A stretch of DNA of 64,000 nt from Actinomycetospora straminea (GTDB lineage Bacteria; Actinomycetota; Actinomycetes; Mycobacteriales; Pseudonocardiaceae). Made by a program: the position numbers and the translations under genes. The stretch is from the NCBI RefSeq assembly GCF_028737255.1, contig NZ_JAQZAN010000025.1:1-64000 (forward strand). Reading direction: 5' to 3'. This document shows, in pieces, positions 52,973 through 62,500 of this stretch; the stretch's first letter is position 1, and every line of letters begins with the position of its first letter. The notes under the pieces were generated by a model. The model saw only the letters and a list, made by a program, of their open reading frames with translations, was not told the origin of the DNA and did no database searches.

Positions 52973-54954
52973 GCTCATCCGGCGGGCGCACGCCCGAGGA
53001 GACCACCGTCGACACCGACGGGGCGGTCCGGGACGACGAGCCGTCGGGCGCGCTCGACGAGCCCACCCGCGCGATGGCGGAGGACCCGGCAGCGCCCGCC
53101 GAGCCGGCCGCGACGACCGACCCCGAGCGCACCGCGTGGATCCCGGTGACCGACGAGGCGTCGGGCGGGAACGGGACGCCCCCCGGTCACGGGGCGCACG
53201 AGTCGTCCGACGGCGGGCGCCGCCGCCCCCTGCTCATCGGCGCGGCCCTGGTCGGCCTGCTCGCCGTGCTCTACGTCGGCGACCTGCTCTTCTCCTCCAC
53301 CGACGTGCCGCGCGGGGTGGCCGTCGCCGGGGTCGAGATCGGCGGCATGAGCAAGCCCGAGGCCGAGGAGGCCCTGCGCACCCAGCTCGCCGGGCGCGCC
53401 GCCGAGCCGGTGGCCCTCCAGGCCGGCCCGAGCAGCGCCACCCTCGACCCGCGCGCCGCGGGCCTCGAGCTCGACGTCGAGGGCACCATCGCCCGCGCCG
53501 GGGAGCAGCCCTTCAACCCGTGGACGCGCCTGACCTCGCTGTTCGGCACCCGCGACGTCGCGCCGGTCTCGCGGGTCAACGGCTTCGCGCTCGGGCAGGC
53601 GCTCGACGCCGTCCGCCCGCAGCTCGACCGCCCCGTCGCCGAGGGCACGATCCGCTACGAGGGCCTCGAGCCGGTCGCCGTCCCGTCGGTGCCGGGCTCC
53701 GTCGTCGACGGGGCCACGGCGGGCCAGGCCGTCATCGACCACTGGCTCGACCCGGCGCCGGTGGCGCTGCCGGTCACCGAGACGCCGGTGACGGTGACGC
53801 CCGAGGGCATCCAGCGCGCCATCGACGGCTTCGCCCGCCCGGCCGTGGCCGGGCCGCTGACGGTCGTCGGCGACGCGAAGAACGCCACGGTCACCACCCG
53901 CGCGATCACCTCGTTCGTCCGCTTCACCCCGGACGGCCAGGGCGGGCTCACGCCCGGCATCGACCAGCCGGCGGCCATCGCGGCCGTCGAGCCGCAGCTC
54001 TCGACCACCGAGGCCGAGCCCAAGGACGCGACGCTCGCGTTCACCGGCACCACCGCCGAGGTCGTGCCCGCGGTCGTCGGCCGCGAGATCGACTGGCCGC
54101 GCACGTTCAGCGGCGTCGTCGAGGCGCTCGGACGTCCCGACGGCGAGGCACCGCCGGTGTTCACCCCGCCGCTCACGCCCCCGGGCGCCGAGCCGGTCGC
54201 CCCGCCGCCCCCGACCGGGCGCGCGATCAACGCCGTCTACACGACCACCCCGCCGCGGGTGACCACCGAGTCGCTGCAGGCCCTCGGCCCCGCCGAGATC
54301 ATCGGCGAGTTCACCACCCGCGGCTTCAAGCCCGACTCGGGCCAGAACATCCGCCGCGTCGCCGAGATCGTCAACGGTCAGGTCATCGCGCCGAACTCGG
54401 TGTTCAGCCTCAACGAGGCCTCGAGCCCCCGCAACGAGGCCAACGGCTTCGTGCCCGCCGGGATCATCGACGACGGGGCCCCGGGCCGCGGCGTCGGCGG
54501 CGGCGTCTCCCAGTTCGCCACGACGCTCTACAACGCGGGCTACTTCGCCGGCCTCGACGACGTGGCGCACCAGGAGCACAGCTACTACATCAGCCGCTAC
54601 CCGGCAGGACGCGAGGCGACGGTCTTCGAGGGCTCGATCGACCTCAAGCTCGGCAACGACGGGCCCACCCCGGTCTACATCCGCACGCAGTGGACCCCGT
54701 CGTCGATCACGGTGCAGCTCTACGGCATCAAGCGCTTCGACGTGACCTCGGAGCCCGGGCCGCGCAGCAACCCGATCCCGCCGGGCACGCGCGATCTCGG
54801 CGGCAACCCGGAGTGCACCGCCTCGCAGGGCTCCGAGGGCTTCACGATCACCGACACCCGGGTCCTGCGTGACGTGCGTACCGGCGAGGTCCGCCGGGAA
54901 CCACGCACCGTGCGCTACGAACCCCAGCCCACCGTCACCTGCAACGGCCAGTGA
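52969..54954 (+). CDS. VanW-family protein with PG-binding-like domains
   Basis: 661 residues. An acidic cytoplasmic N-terminus (1-84), one membrane helix (about 85-107), then an extracellular part with two copies of a GVAVAGVEIGGMSKPEAEEAL-type repeat (PG_binding_4) and, from about 440, the VanW domain with NSVFSLNEASSPRNEANGF and GGGVSQFATTLYNAGYF. VanW proteins occur with cell-wall and glycopeptide-resistance genes, though their reaction is unknown. GTG start and stop both overlap neighbours by GTGA, tying it to the GroES-like and DUF1206 genes. Confidence 0.9.
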   Translation: MSSSGGRTPEETTVDTDGAVRDDEPSGALDEPTRAMAEDPAAPAEPAATTDPERTAWIPVTDEASGGNGTPPGHGAHESSDGGRRRPLLIGAALVGLLAVLYVGDLLFSSTDVPRGVAVAGVEIGGMSKPEAEEALRTQLAGRAAEPVALQAGPSSATLDPRAAGLELDVEGTIARAGEQPFNPWTRLTSLFGTRDVAPVSRVNGFALGQALDAVRPQLDRPVAEGTIRYEGLEPVAVPSVPGSVVDGATAGQAVIDHWLDPAPVALPVTETPVTVTPEGIQRAIDGFARPAVAGPLTVVGDAKNATVTTRAITSFVRFTPDGQGGLTPGIDQPAAIAAVEPQLSTTEAEPKDATLAFTGTTAEVVPAVVGREIDWPRTFSGVVEALGRPDGEAPPVFTPPLTPPGAEPVAPPPPTGRAINAVYTTTPPRVTTESLQALGPAEIIGEFTTRGFKPDSGQNIRRVAEIVNGQVIAPNSVFSLNEASSPRNEANGFVPAGIIDDGAPGRGVGGGVSQFATTLYNAGYFAGLDDVAHQEHSYYISRYPAGREATVFEGSIDLKLGNDGPTPVYIRTQWTPSSITVQLYGIKRFDVTSEPGPRSNPIPPGTRDLGGNPECTASQGSEGFTITDTRVLRDVRTGEVRREPRTVRYEPQPTVTCNGQ

Positions 54955-55832
54955 CCGCGGCCGCCGGCTCTCCCGACTCGACCGACTCCCACGGCTCCGG
55001 CGGCACCGCCGGTCGGGTCCGTGACTCCGTGCAGGGCGACGGTGAGGGCGAGGCCCCGCACCGCGCCGTCGAGCTGCTCGGACGCGTGGGCCTCGCCGGC
55101 TACGGCCTGGTCCACCTGCTCATCGGCGTGATCGCCGTCCAGATCGCGGTACGCGGCGGCGGGCAGGCCGACCAGCAGGGCGCCGTGGCCGCCCTCGCCG
55201 CCGAGCCCTTCGGCTTCGTCGTGCTCATCGTCATCGTCGTCGGCCTCGTCGCCTTCGGGATCTGGCAGGGCCTCGCCGCCGCCACCGGGTTCCGCTGGGC
55301 CACCGGGTGGGCCCGCACCCAGCGCCGCATCGCGGCCGGCGCGACCGCGGTCGGCGTCCTGTTCGTCGCCCTCGTCGCCGTCCAGCTCCTGGTCACGGGG
55401 TCCTCGGGGTCGAGCAGCGGCGGGTCGCAGCAGACGACGGCCGGGCTGCTCGCGCTGCCCGGCGGCCGGTTCATCGTCTTCGGCGTCGCGCTGGTGGTGC
55501 TCGTGATCGCCGGGGCGACGGCGTGGACGGGGATCCGCGGCTCGTTCGCCGAGGACCTCGCCTGGTCGCGGTTGCCGAGCGCCCTGCAGAAGCCCGTGTA
55601 CTGGCTCGGCATCGCCGGGCACGTGCTGCGCGCGATCGCGTTCGCGGTGATGGCGGTGCTGTTCGGTGTCGCCGCGGTGCGCGCCGACCCGGGACAGGCC
55701 GGCGGGCTCGACGCGGCGCTCAAGACCCTGGCGGCCCAGCCCTTCGGTCCCTGGCTGCTGATCCTCGTCGCGCTCGGCTTCGTGTCGTACGGGGTGTACT
55801 GCGGCGCCGACGCCTGGGCCCGCCGCATCTGA
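54951..55832 (+). CDS. DUF1206 membrane protein
   Basis: 293 residues with six membrane helices arranged as three repeats of two, each opened by a GRVGLAGYGLVHLLIG-type phrase, the DUF1206 pattern. The function is unknown. A hydrophilic 40-residue N-terminus precedes helix one. GTG 54951 overlaps the VanW stop. It ends three bases before the stop of the convergent DUF72 gene. Confidence 0.88.
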   Translation: MTAAAGSPDSTDSHGSGGTAGRVRDSVQGDGEGEAPHRAVELLGRVGLAGYGLVHLLIGVIAVQIAVRGGGQADQQGAVAALAAEPFGFVVLIVIVVGLVAFGIWQGLAAATGFRWATGWARTQRRIAAGATAVGVLFVALVAVQLLVTGSSGSSSGGSQQTTAGLLALPGGRFIVFGVALVVLVIAGATAWTGIRGSFAEDLAWSRLPSALQKPVYWLGIAGHVLRAIAFAVMAVLFGVAAVRADPGQAGGLDAALKTLAAQPFGPWLLILVALGFVSYGVYCGADAWARRI

Positions 55833-55835
55833 GGG

Positions 55836-56702
55836 TCAGGCGCAGCGCTCCCGCAGCGCCATCGCGTCGAACGGTGCGTGCACCTTGACGTCGTTGTCGA
55901 AGTAGACGACGACGTCGCGGCCCGCCGGTGCCTGCGGCGGCGGGTCGTCGGGGGCGACGGTGTCCTCGGTCGGCGTCGCCGCGTCGGCCGCCCAGGCCCG
56001 GATGCGCGCCGCCCACGCGTCGAGCGCCGCCGCGGAGTAGCCGCTGGCGTAGAGCTCGGTGTCGCCGTGCAGGCGGACGTAGACGAGGTCCGCGGTGACG
56101 TCGTCGAGGCGCGGGAACGTGCCGGCGGTGTCGGCGACGACGAGCGCGACCCCGTGCCGGCGCAGCTGGGCGACGAACGCGGGGTCGCGGAAGCTCGGGT
56201 GGCGCACCTCCATCGCGTGCCGCAGCGGGCGGTCGGCGTCGGTCTCGGTGCACGGCTCCGGGACCTTGTCGGTGTGGCCCGCCGCCAGCGCGGCCGCCTC
56301 GGTGGTGGTGTGCGGCAGCAGGCGCAGGAAGTCCTCGACGCGCTCGGCGTCGTAGCCGAGGTTCGGCGGCAGCTGCCACAGGACGGGCCCGAGCTTCGCG
56401 CCGAGCGCGAGCGGGCCGGAGGCGAAGAAGTTGGCCAGCCCCTCCTCGACGCCGCGCAGCTTCTTCAGGTGCGTGACGAAGCGCCCGCCCTTGACCGCGA
56501 ACACGAAGTCGTCGGGCGTGCGCTCCGCCCACGTGCGGTAGCTCGAGGCGCGCTGGAGGCTGTAGAACGAGCCGTTGATCTCGACGCTGTCGAGGCGCTC
56601 GGCGAGGTAGGTCAGCTCACGACGCTGGACCAGGCCCTCCGGGTAGAACACCCGCCGCCAGGGCGGGTAGATCCATCCGGAGGTCCCGATCCGCACGCTC
56701 AT
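55836..56702 (-). CDS. DUF72 (YecE-like) protein
   Basis: 288 residues. IGTSGWIYPPWRRVFYPEGL at the start, then YLAERLDSVEINGSFY and later AMEVRHPSF follow the DUF72 TIM-barrel consensus. Its reaction is not known. ATG 56702 sits directly against a 17-bp hairpin, leaving almost no room for a ribosome-binding site other than within the hairpin arm. This suggests a start inside the present frame or read-through from the acyl-CoA dehydrogenase gene. Confidence 0.87.
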   Translation of the reverse strand: MSVRIGTSGWIYPPWRRVFYPEGLVQRRELTYLAERLDSVEINGSFYSLQRASSYRTWAERTPDDFVFAVKGGRFVTHLKKLRGVEEGLANFFASGPLALGAKLGPVLWQLPPNLGYDAERVEDFLRLLPHTTTEAAALAAGHTDKVPEPCTETDADRPLRHAMEVRHPSFRDPAFVAQLRRHGVALVVADTAGTFPRLDDVTADLVYVRLHGDTELYASGYSAAALDAWAARIRAWAADAATPTEDTVAPDDPPPQAPAGRDVVVYFDNDVKVHAPFDAMALRERCA

Positions 56703-56742
56703 GTGAGCGGAATTCCCGGTCCCGGCCGGGAATTCCGCTCAC
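56703..56742. terminator. 17-bp perfect hairpin after the acyl-CoA dehydrogenase gene
   Basis: GTGAGCGGAATTCCCGG at 56703-56719 pairs exactly with 56726-56742 around a six-base loop. It starts seven bases past the dehydrogenase stop (minus strand) and abuts the DUF72 start codon. Arms begin GTGAGC-x-GAA as in the hairpin at 30697. Confidence 0.75.
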
Positions 56743-56749
56743 GTGCGGA

Positions 56750-58609
56750 TCAGAATGCCGCGACGTCCAGCTCCATGATCGAGTTGTCGGCGCCCTCGAC
56801 GATCGTGCGGCGGCTGGAGAGCTCGGGCAGCACCGAGCGGGCGAAGAAGCGCGCCACCGCGATCTTGCCCTCGTAGAAGGCCTGGTCGCGGCCCGTGACG
56901 CCGGCGTCGAGCGCCGCGCCCGCGACCTCGGCGCCGCGCAGCAGCAGCCACCCGACGAGCAGGTCGCCCATGCTCATGAGGAACCGGACCGCGTGCTGCC
57001 CGACCTTGTAGAGGTTGGTGACGTCCTCCTGCGACGAGGTCAGGAACCCGACCATCGTCCCCAGCATCGCCTGGACGTCGCCGAGCGCCGTCGCGAGCAG
57101 CGCGCGCTCCTCCTTGAGCCGCCCGTTGCCGCCCTCGGCGTCGAGGAACGCCTGGACCTGGCCGGCGACGTGCATGAGCGCCTGGCCGTTGTCCCGGACG
57201 ATCTTGCGGAAGAAGAAGTCCTGCGCCTGGATCGCCGTGGTGCCCTCGTACAGCGAGTCGATCTTGGCGTCGCGGATGTACTGCTCGATGGGGTAGTCCT
57301 GCAGGTACCCCGAGCCGCCGAGGGTCTGCAGCGACCCGATGAGCTGCTCGGTGGCCCGCTCCGACCCGACGCCCTTGACGATCGGCAGCAGCAGGTCGTT
57401 GACCTTCTCCGCCAGCGCGATCTCCTCGGCGCTGACCGCGCCACGGTCGGCCTCCGGTGCCTCGCCGAACCGCACGACGTCCTGGTAGGTCGACGTGAAC
57501 GTGTACACCGAGCGCATGCCCTCGGCGTACGCCTTCTGCAGCATGAGGCTGCGGCGCACGTCGGGGTGGTGGGTGATGGGCACGCGCGGAGCGGTCTTGT
57601 CGGTCTGCTTGGTGAGGTCGGCGCCCTGGATGCGCTCCTTGGCGTAGGCCAGCGCGTTGAGGTAGCCGGTGGACAGCGTCCCGATGGCCTTCGTGCCGAC
57701 CATCATCCGGGCGTACTCGATGACCTGGAACATCTGCGCGATGCCGTCGTGGACGTCGCCGAGCAGCCAGCCGGTCGCCGGGGTGCCGTGACCGCCGAAG
57801 GTCACCTCGCAGGTGGCCGAGGCGTTGAGGCCCATCTTGTGCTCGACGTTGGTGACGAAGGCGCCGTTGCGCTCGCCCGGCTCACCGGTCGTGTCGTCGA
57901 AGTGGAACTTGGGCACGAGGAAGAGCGACAGGCCCTTGGTGCCGGCCCGCGCGCCCTCGGGGCGGGCGAGCACCAGGTGCATGATGTTCTCGTGGAGGTC
58001 GTCGGAGTCCGCTGACGTGATGAAGCGCTTCACGCCCTCGATCGACCAGGTGCCGTCGCCGTTGTCGCGGGCCTTGGTGCGGCCGGCGCCGACGTCGGAG
58101 CCCGCGTCCGGCTCGGTGAGCACCATCGTGGCGCCCCAGCCGCGGTCGACCATCAGCTGCGCCCAGCGCTGCTGCTGCGCGGTGCCGTTGCGGTAGACCA
58201 CCGAGGCGAAGTTGGGGCCCGCCATGTACATGAACACCGGGGCGTTGGCGCCGAGGATCATCTCGCCGGCCGCCCACTGCACCGACGGCGGGACGCCCAT
58301 GCCCCCGATGGCGTTGTCGGCCGAGAGCCGCCACCACTCGCCGTCCCACATCGCGCGGTAGGACTTCTTGATGCCCTCGTCGAGGTGGGCGGTGTGGGTC
58401 TCGGGGTCGAACCGCACGGGGTTCCGGTCGCCGGACACGTACGAGTCCGCCAGCGGTCCCTCGGCCATCGACGCGACCTCGCCCAGCAGGGCGCGGGCGG
58501 TCTCCTCGTCGGCCTCGGCGAACGGCCCGGACCCGAACCGGTCCTGCACGCGGAAGACCTCGAAGAGGTTGAACTCGATGTCGCGGACGTTCGCCCGGTA
58601 GTGGCCCAT
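56750..58609 (-). CDS. Acyl-CoA dehydrogenase, FadE5-type with extra C-terminal domain
   Basis: 619 residues, the size of mycobacterial FadE5 and similar two-part enzymes. [18 protein letters not shown] is the FAD/substrate signature, [20 protein letters not shown] the middle motif and [19 protein letters not shown] bears the catalytic Glu. The last 150 residues are the acyl-CoA dehydrogenase C-terminal (N5-type) helical domain. It would oxidise a broad range of acyl-CoA, with FAD. ATG 58609 has GAGG upstream. It is divergent from the FUSC gene with palindromic boxes between. Confidence 0.93.
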   Translation of the reverse strand: MGHYRANVRDIEFNLFEVFRVQDRFGSGPFAEADEETARALLGEVASMAEGPLADSYVSGDRNPVRFDPETHTAHLDEGIKKSYRAMWDGEWWRLSADNAIGGMGVPPSVQWAAGEMILGANAPVFMYMAGPNFASVVYRNGTAQQQRWAQLMVDRGWGATMVLTEPDAGSDVGAGRTKARDNGDGTWSIEGVKRFITSADSDDLHENIMHLVLARPEGARAGTKGLSLFLVPKFHFDDTTGEPGERNGAFVTNVEHKMGLNASATCEVTFGGHGTPATGWLLGDVHDGIAQMFQVIEYARMMVGTKAIGTLSTGYLNALAYAKERIQGADLTKQTDKTAPRVPITHHPDVRRSLMLQKAYAEGMRSVYTFTSTYQDVVRFGEAPEADRGAVSAEEIALAEKVNDLLLPIVKGVGSERATEQLIGSLQTLGGSGYLQDYPIEQYIRDAKIDSLYEGTTAIQAQDFFFRKIVRDNGQALMHVAGQVQAFLDAEGGNGRLKEERALLATALGDVQAMLGTMVGFLTSSQEDVTNLYKVGQHAVRFLMSMGDLLVGWLLLRGAEVAGAALDAGVTGRDQAFYEGKIAVARFFARSVLPELSSRRTIVEGADNSIMELDVAAF

Positions 58610-58652
58610 CCCGCCTCGCTCCTGTCACCACGTGGTGTGCGGTCGACGTCCT

Positions 58653-58693
58653 CTACCGACCGGTAACCGCAGCTTATTACTCGGGGGTAACCC
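58653..58693. promoter_or_regulatory. TetR-like operators between the acyl-CoA dehydrogenase and FUSC genes
   Basis: TACCG-AC-CGGTA (58653-58664) runs into CGGT-A-ACCG (58660-58668), and GGGT-A-ACCC follows at 58685-58693, 25 bases on. Perfect palindromes in a divergent promoter with an AT-rich patch (TTATTACT) between them strongly suggest a repressor site. No regulator gene is adjacent. Confidence 0.6.
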
Positions 58694-58763
58694 TGTCGAG
58701 GTCGGTTTCCGCCGTTCCCCCGTGCCAGACTCGCCCGCGACGGTCCGCGGCGACGGAGGAGCG

Positions 58764-61136
58764 GTGACGGGGCGGCTCGGGGGACGGCGCGGGTCGGTCG
58801 ACCTGCGCACGTGGCTCGCGGGCGTGGACCCGGGCCTGACGCGCCTGCGGCTCGCGTCCATCGCCGTCGCGTCGATGGTGCTCGCGGTCGGGGTGACCGC
58901 GGCGGTGCGGGCGCTGCTCGACCCCGCCGAGCCGGTGACCGTCCTGCTGTTCACCGGCGTCCTGGCGATGGTCTCGAACCTCGCGGTCAACGAGCCCGAC
59001 CTGCCACGACGCCGGGTCACCACCGCGCTGATGGTGCTGCCGGCGGCCGCGAGCACGGTCGTCGGTGCCTTCGTCGCCCCGTACCGGATCCCGTCGGCCG
59101 TGGCGTTCGTGGCCGTCATCGTGATCGCGGTGTGGGTGCGCCGCTGGGGCCCGCGCGGCTTCGCGCTCGGCATGGCCGGCTTCATGCCGTTCTTCTTCAC
59201 CCAGTTCCTGCAGGTCGCGCCCGCGCAGGTGCCGTGGCTGCTCGCGGCGGTGGTCGTCGGGATCGCGTCGACGCTGCTGCTGCGCGGGGTGGTGTTCGCC
59301 GAGCGCCCGGCCCGCACGCTGCGCCGGATGGTCACCGCGTTCCGCGCCCGCGCCCACGCCCTGGTCGGGGCCACCGACACGGTCCTCGCCGGGATCGGGC
59401 ACGGCGGCCCCGACGAGCGCGACCTCGAGGCGCTCCGGCGGGCCCGGGCCCGGCTGCAGGAGGTCGCGCTGCTCGTCGAGGACACCCTCGAGCAGACGAC
59501 GGCCGGGCGGGTCTGGCCGGGCCTCGACGACGACACGCTCGCGCTGCGGATCGCCGACGCCGAGCTCGCGCTCGAGCGGCTCTCGGTGGTCGTGCGCCGC
59601 CTGGCGCTCCCGCCGACCGACCCGGAACCCACCGCGCCGCCGGACCCCGTGGTCGTCGCGGCCCTGCGCACGGGGCTGCGCCACCTGCAGCATGCGCTCG
59701 CGGCCGGGCAGGACCACGCCGCGATCCTCGAGGCGGCCGCGGACGCCCGGGCCGCCGTCGCCGGGCTCGTCGCGGACACCCGGCCGGGCGGCGAGCGGGT
59801 GCAGCGCACCGCCTTCGCCGTGCGGCGGGTCGCGGACGCCATCCACCACGCCCAGCTCGACGCCCCGTCGCGCCGGCCCGACGGCCACGCCGTGGAGCCG
59901 TCCCTGCGGCCGCCGCCCCCGCCGTCCGGGAGCGGCCCGGCCCCGGACGCGCTGACGGGTGGGTCCCCGCCGGCCGACCCCGACCGCCCCGACACCGACG
60001 ACGTCCACCCCGCCGCCGAGCCCGCGCGCGAGGTCCGGGGCCTGGCCCTGAGCACGCGGCAGGCCGTGCAGGTCGGGGTGGCCGCGACCCTCGCGATCGT
60101 CGCCGGCGAGCTCGTCGCGCCGTCGCGCTGGTACTGGGCGGTGATCACCGCGTTCGTCGTCTTCGCCGGCACCAACAGCCGCGGCGACCTGCTCTCGCGC
60201 GGCTGGGGCCGGATCCTCGGCACCGTCGGCGGCGTCGTCGCCGGGATGGGGCTCGCGGCCCTCGTCGGCGGGCAGGTCCTGCCGTCGCTGGTGCTGCTGT
60301 TCGTCTGCGTCTTCCTCGCGCTCTACCTGGTACGCGTCTCGCCGTCGATGCTCGCGTTCTGGATCACGGCGGTGCTCGCGCTGGTCTACGGGCTCATCGG
60401 GCAGTTCAGCGTGGACGTGCTCGTGCTGCGCATCGAGGAGACGATCATCGGGGCGCTCGCCAGCATCGTCGCCGCGTTCCTCGTGCTGCCGCGCGGGACG
60501 CGGGCGGCCTTCGGCGAGGCGGTCAGCGACCTCGTCGACGCCATCGACCGGGTGCTCGGCGAGGCCACCGACCGGCTCGCCGGCCGCCGGCCGGCGCCGC
60601 CGGCGCGGGAGGGCGTGCGGGCGATGGACGACGCCCTGGCGACGCTGCGCCAGCGGGCGTCACCGCTGGTCGGGCGCTTCTCGCGGCGCCGGGCGCGGTC
60701 GAGCTACCAGCGCGGGCTGCGGGTGCTCGTGGTGTGCGACGTCTACGCCCGCTCGCTCGCGCGCACGGCCGACCACGTCGCCGACCCGGGCTGGGCCGCC
60801 ACGCTCGACCCCGCCGCCGCCCGGGTCCGCGCGAACCTCGACGGGCTGCGCGACGTCCTCGTGCACGGGCACCGGGCCTCCGACGGCGGGCGGGTGCGCG
60901 CCCGGTCGGCCGAGGACCTCGTCGACGCCGCCGAGGGCTACGCGGCCCGCACGGTCGACGACCCGCAGCGGCGCACGGCCATGCTCACCGCCGCCCGGTT
61001 GCTGCGGCGCATCGACCAGGCGGTCGTCGGGCTCGCGGTCGACCTCGGGGCCGCGGAGGACGACCTCGACGAGGAGGGTCAGTCGCCGAGCACCGCGTCG
61101 AGCGCGGGCGTCGCGAACACGCGGTCGGGGTCGTAG
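58764..61136 (+). CDS. FUSC-family (aromatic acid exporter-like) membrane protein
   Basis: 790 residues. Two blocks of about six membrane helices (about 25-200 and 450-600) with large cytoplasmic regions after each, the arrangement of FUSC/YccS/AaeB-type proteins. VITAFVVFAGTNSRGDLLSRGWGRILGT is the conserved second-block signature. The family exports aromatic acids or related compounds; substrate unknown. GTG 58764 follows GGAGGAG. The last 58 bases overlap the end of the oxidase gene on the other strand. Confidence 0.88.
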   Translation: MTGRLGGRRGSVDLRTWLAGVDPGLTRLRLASIAVASMVLAVGVTAAVRALLDPAEPVTVLLFTGVLAMVSNLAVNEPDLPRRRVTTALMVLPAAASTVVGAFVAPYRIPSAVAFVAVIVIAVWVRRWGPRGFALGMAGFMPFFFTQFLQVAPAQVPWLLAAVVVGIASTLLLRGVVFAERPARTLRRMVTAFRARAHALVGATDTVLAGIGHGGPDERDLEALRRARARLQEVALLVEDTLEQTTAGRVWPGLDDDTLALRIADAELALERLSVVVRRLALPPTDPEPTAPPDPVVVAALRTGLRHLQHALAAGQDHAAILEAAADARAAVAGLVADTRPGGERVQRTAFAVRRVADAIHHAQLDAPSRRPDGHAVEPSLRPPPPPSGSGPAPDALTGGSPPADPDRPDTDDVHPAAEPAREVRGLALSTRQAVQVGVAATLAIVAGELVAPSRWYWAVITAFVVFAGTNSRGDLLSRGWGRILGTVGGVVAGMGLAALVGGQVLPSLVLLFVCVFLALYLVRVSPSMLAFWITAVLALVYGLIGQFSVDVLVLRIEETIIGALASIVAAFLVLPRGTRAAFGEAVSDLVDAIDRVLGEATDRLAGRRPAPPAREGVRAMDDALATLRQRASPLVGRFSRRRARSSYQRGLRVLVVCDVYARSLARTADHVADPGWAATLDPAAARVRANLDGLRDVLVHGHRASDGGRVRARSAEDLVDAAEGYAARTVDDPQRRTAMLTAARLLRRIDQAVVGLAVDLGAAEDDLDEEGQSPSTASSAGVANTRSGS

Positions 61137-62413
61137 TCGTCGCGCACCCGGCGGAAGTCGGGCAGGCGCGGATAGGCCGCGACGGTGTCCTCGACGGTCC
61201 AGTCCGACCGCGACGCCCAGTGCGGGCGGCCGCCGTGCGCGCGCAGCACCCGCCAGGCGCGCTCGAGGACCGGCGCGTGGTCGGTGCCGCGCGGGACGCG
61301 GACGGCCACCCAGCCGGTCGGGCGGCCGTGGGCGGGGTGCAGCCACCCCGACTCCGGCGCCCCGACGCGCAGGCGCACCGGGAGCCCCACCTCGAGCCCG
61401 TCGTCGGCCAGCGCGGTGAGCAGCTCGCGGGCGCCCTCGAGGAACGTCGTGCGGGGCAGCGCCCACTCGGTCTGCTCGAAGCGCACGGCGGGCGGGCTGG
61501 ACAGGACCCGGTGCATCGGGCCGGTCGCGGTGACGGTGCGCGCGAGCCGCGACACCGCGCGGTTGAAGCGGGGCACGAGGCGGGGCAGCGCGCGCTCGAC
61601 GACCACCGCACCGCCCAGCGCGGTCCGCCCCGTCGCCCCGGCGACGGTGACGCCGACGGTGCGCTCGCGCTCCTCCTTCTCGGCCTTCTCCGCACCGTCG
61701 GCGTCCTCGTCCTCGCTCTCGGGCGCGTGCTCGGGCAGGGGATCCACCCAGCGCGTCAGCGCGGTGCGCGCGGAGGGGAAGACGGCCGCCTCGACGACGG
61801 GGTGCGAGGCCCAGAACTGCGCGTCGAGCACCTCGTCGACCGGGCGCGGCTCGCGCGTGACCCGCACCCGGCCCGCCGGGACCACGGCGAGCTCGGCCTC
61901 GAGCAGCACGCCGAGGGCGCCGAGCGAGGTGCGGGCGGCGTCGAGGTCGGCGGCGGCCACGTCGCGGAGGCGTCCGCGCCCGTCGACGAGGCGCACGCCG
62001 ACGACCGCGGCCGAGAGCGAGCCGAGCGACGACCCGCTGCCGTGCATGCCGACGGCGAGCGCCCCGCCGACCGTGGGGGCCGCGAGCTCCAGCGGCGCCT
62101 CGAGGGCGAGGTCGCGGTCGGCGAGCTCGGCGTGGAGCTGGGCGAGCGTCGTGCCGGCGCGGACCCGGACCGTCGGGCGGCCCGGACGTCCACCGGAGCC
62201 GGTGATGCCGCTGAAGGCCGACAGGTCGACGTGCACGCCGTCGGTGACCGCGAGCGCGCTGAAGGAGTGCCCGGCGCCGACGGGCCGGACGGCCTGGCCG
62301 CGCTGGGCGGCCCGTCGCACCACGCCGGAGACCCCGCTGTCGTCGAGCGGGCGCACCGTCGCGGTCGGCCGGCACTCCCGGCCTCCGGACCAGTTCGTCC
62401 ACACGGCGGTCAC
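61079..62413 (-). CDS. FAD-dependent sugar-lactone (D-arabinono-1,4-lactone-type) oxidase
   Basis: 444 residues. RPVGAGHSFSALAVTDGVHVDLS holds the flavin-linking His region of the VAO/ALO family, PTVGGALAVGMHGSGSSLGSLS the second FAD motif, and the C-terminal GGRPHWA...YPRLPDF..VRDDYDPDRVFA is the ALO domain. An acidic Glu/Lys loop near 240 is an insertion. It would oxidise aldonolactones or polyols with oxygen, giving H2O2. GTG 62413. No sugar-acid genes adjoin it. Confidence 0.9.
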   Translation of the reverse strand: MTAVWTNWSGGRECRPTATVRPLDDSGVSGVVRRAAQRGQAVRPVGAGHSFSALAVTDGVHVDLSAFSGITGSGGRPGRPTVRVRAGTTLAQLHAELADRDLALEAPLELAAPTVGGALAVGMHGSGSSLGSLSAAVVGVRLVDGRGRLRDVAAADLDAARTSLGALGVLLEAELAVVPAGRVRVTREPRPVDEVLDAQFWASHPVVEAAVFPSARTALTRWVDPLPEHAPESEDEDADGAEKAEKEERERTVGVTVAGATGRTALGGAVVVERALPRLVPRFNRAVSRLARTVTATGPMHRVLSSPPAVRFEQTEWALPRTTFLEGARELLTALADDGLEVGLPVRLRVGAPESGWLHPAHGRPTGWVAVRVPRGTDHAPVLERAWRVLRAHGGRPHWASRSDWTVEDTVAAYPRLPDFRRVRDDYDPDRVFATPALDAVLGD

Positions 62414-62448
62414 CCTAGGGGCATCACGGGGTCGGGGCCGGACCGGCG

Positions 62449-62476
62449 CGGGGGCCGCCGCACCGGGCGGCCCCCG
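62449..62476. terminator. Hairpin after the DoxX gene
   Basis: CGGGGGCCGCC at 62449-62459 pairs with GGCGGCCCCCG at 62466-62476 around a six-base loop, 24 bases beyond the DoxX stop and upstream of the oxidase start, all on the minus strand. Confidence 0.6.
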
Positions 62477-62500
62477 TCCACGGTCACGGTGTCCCGGGGG

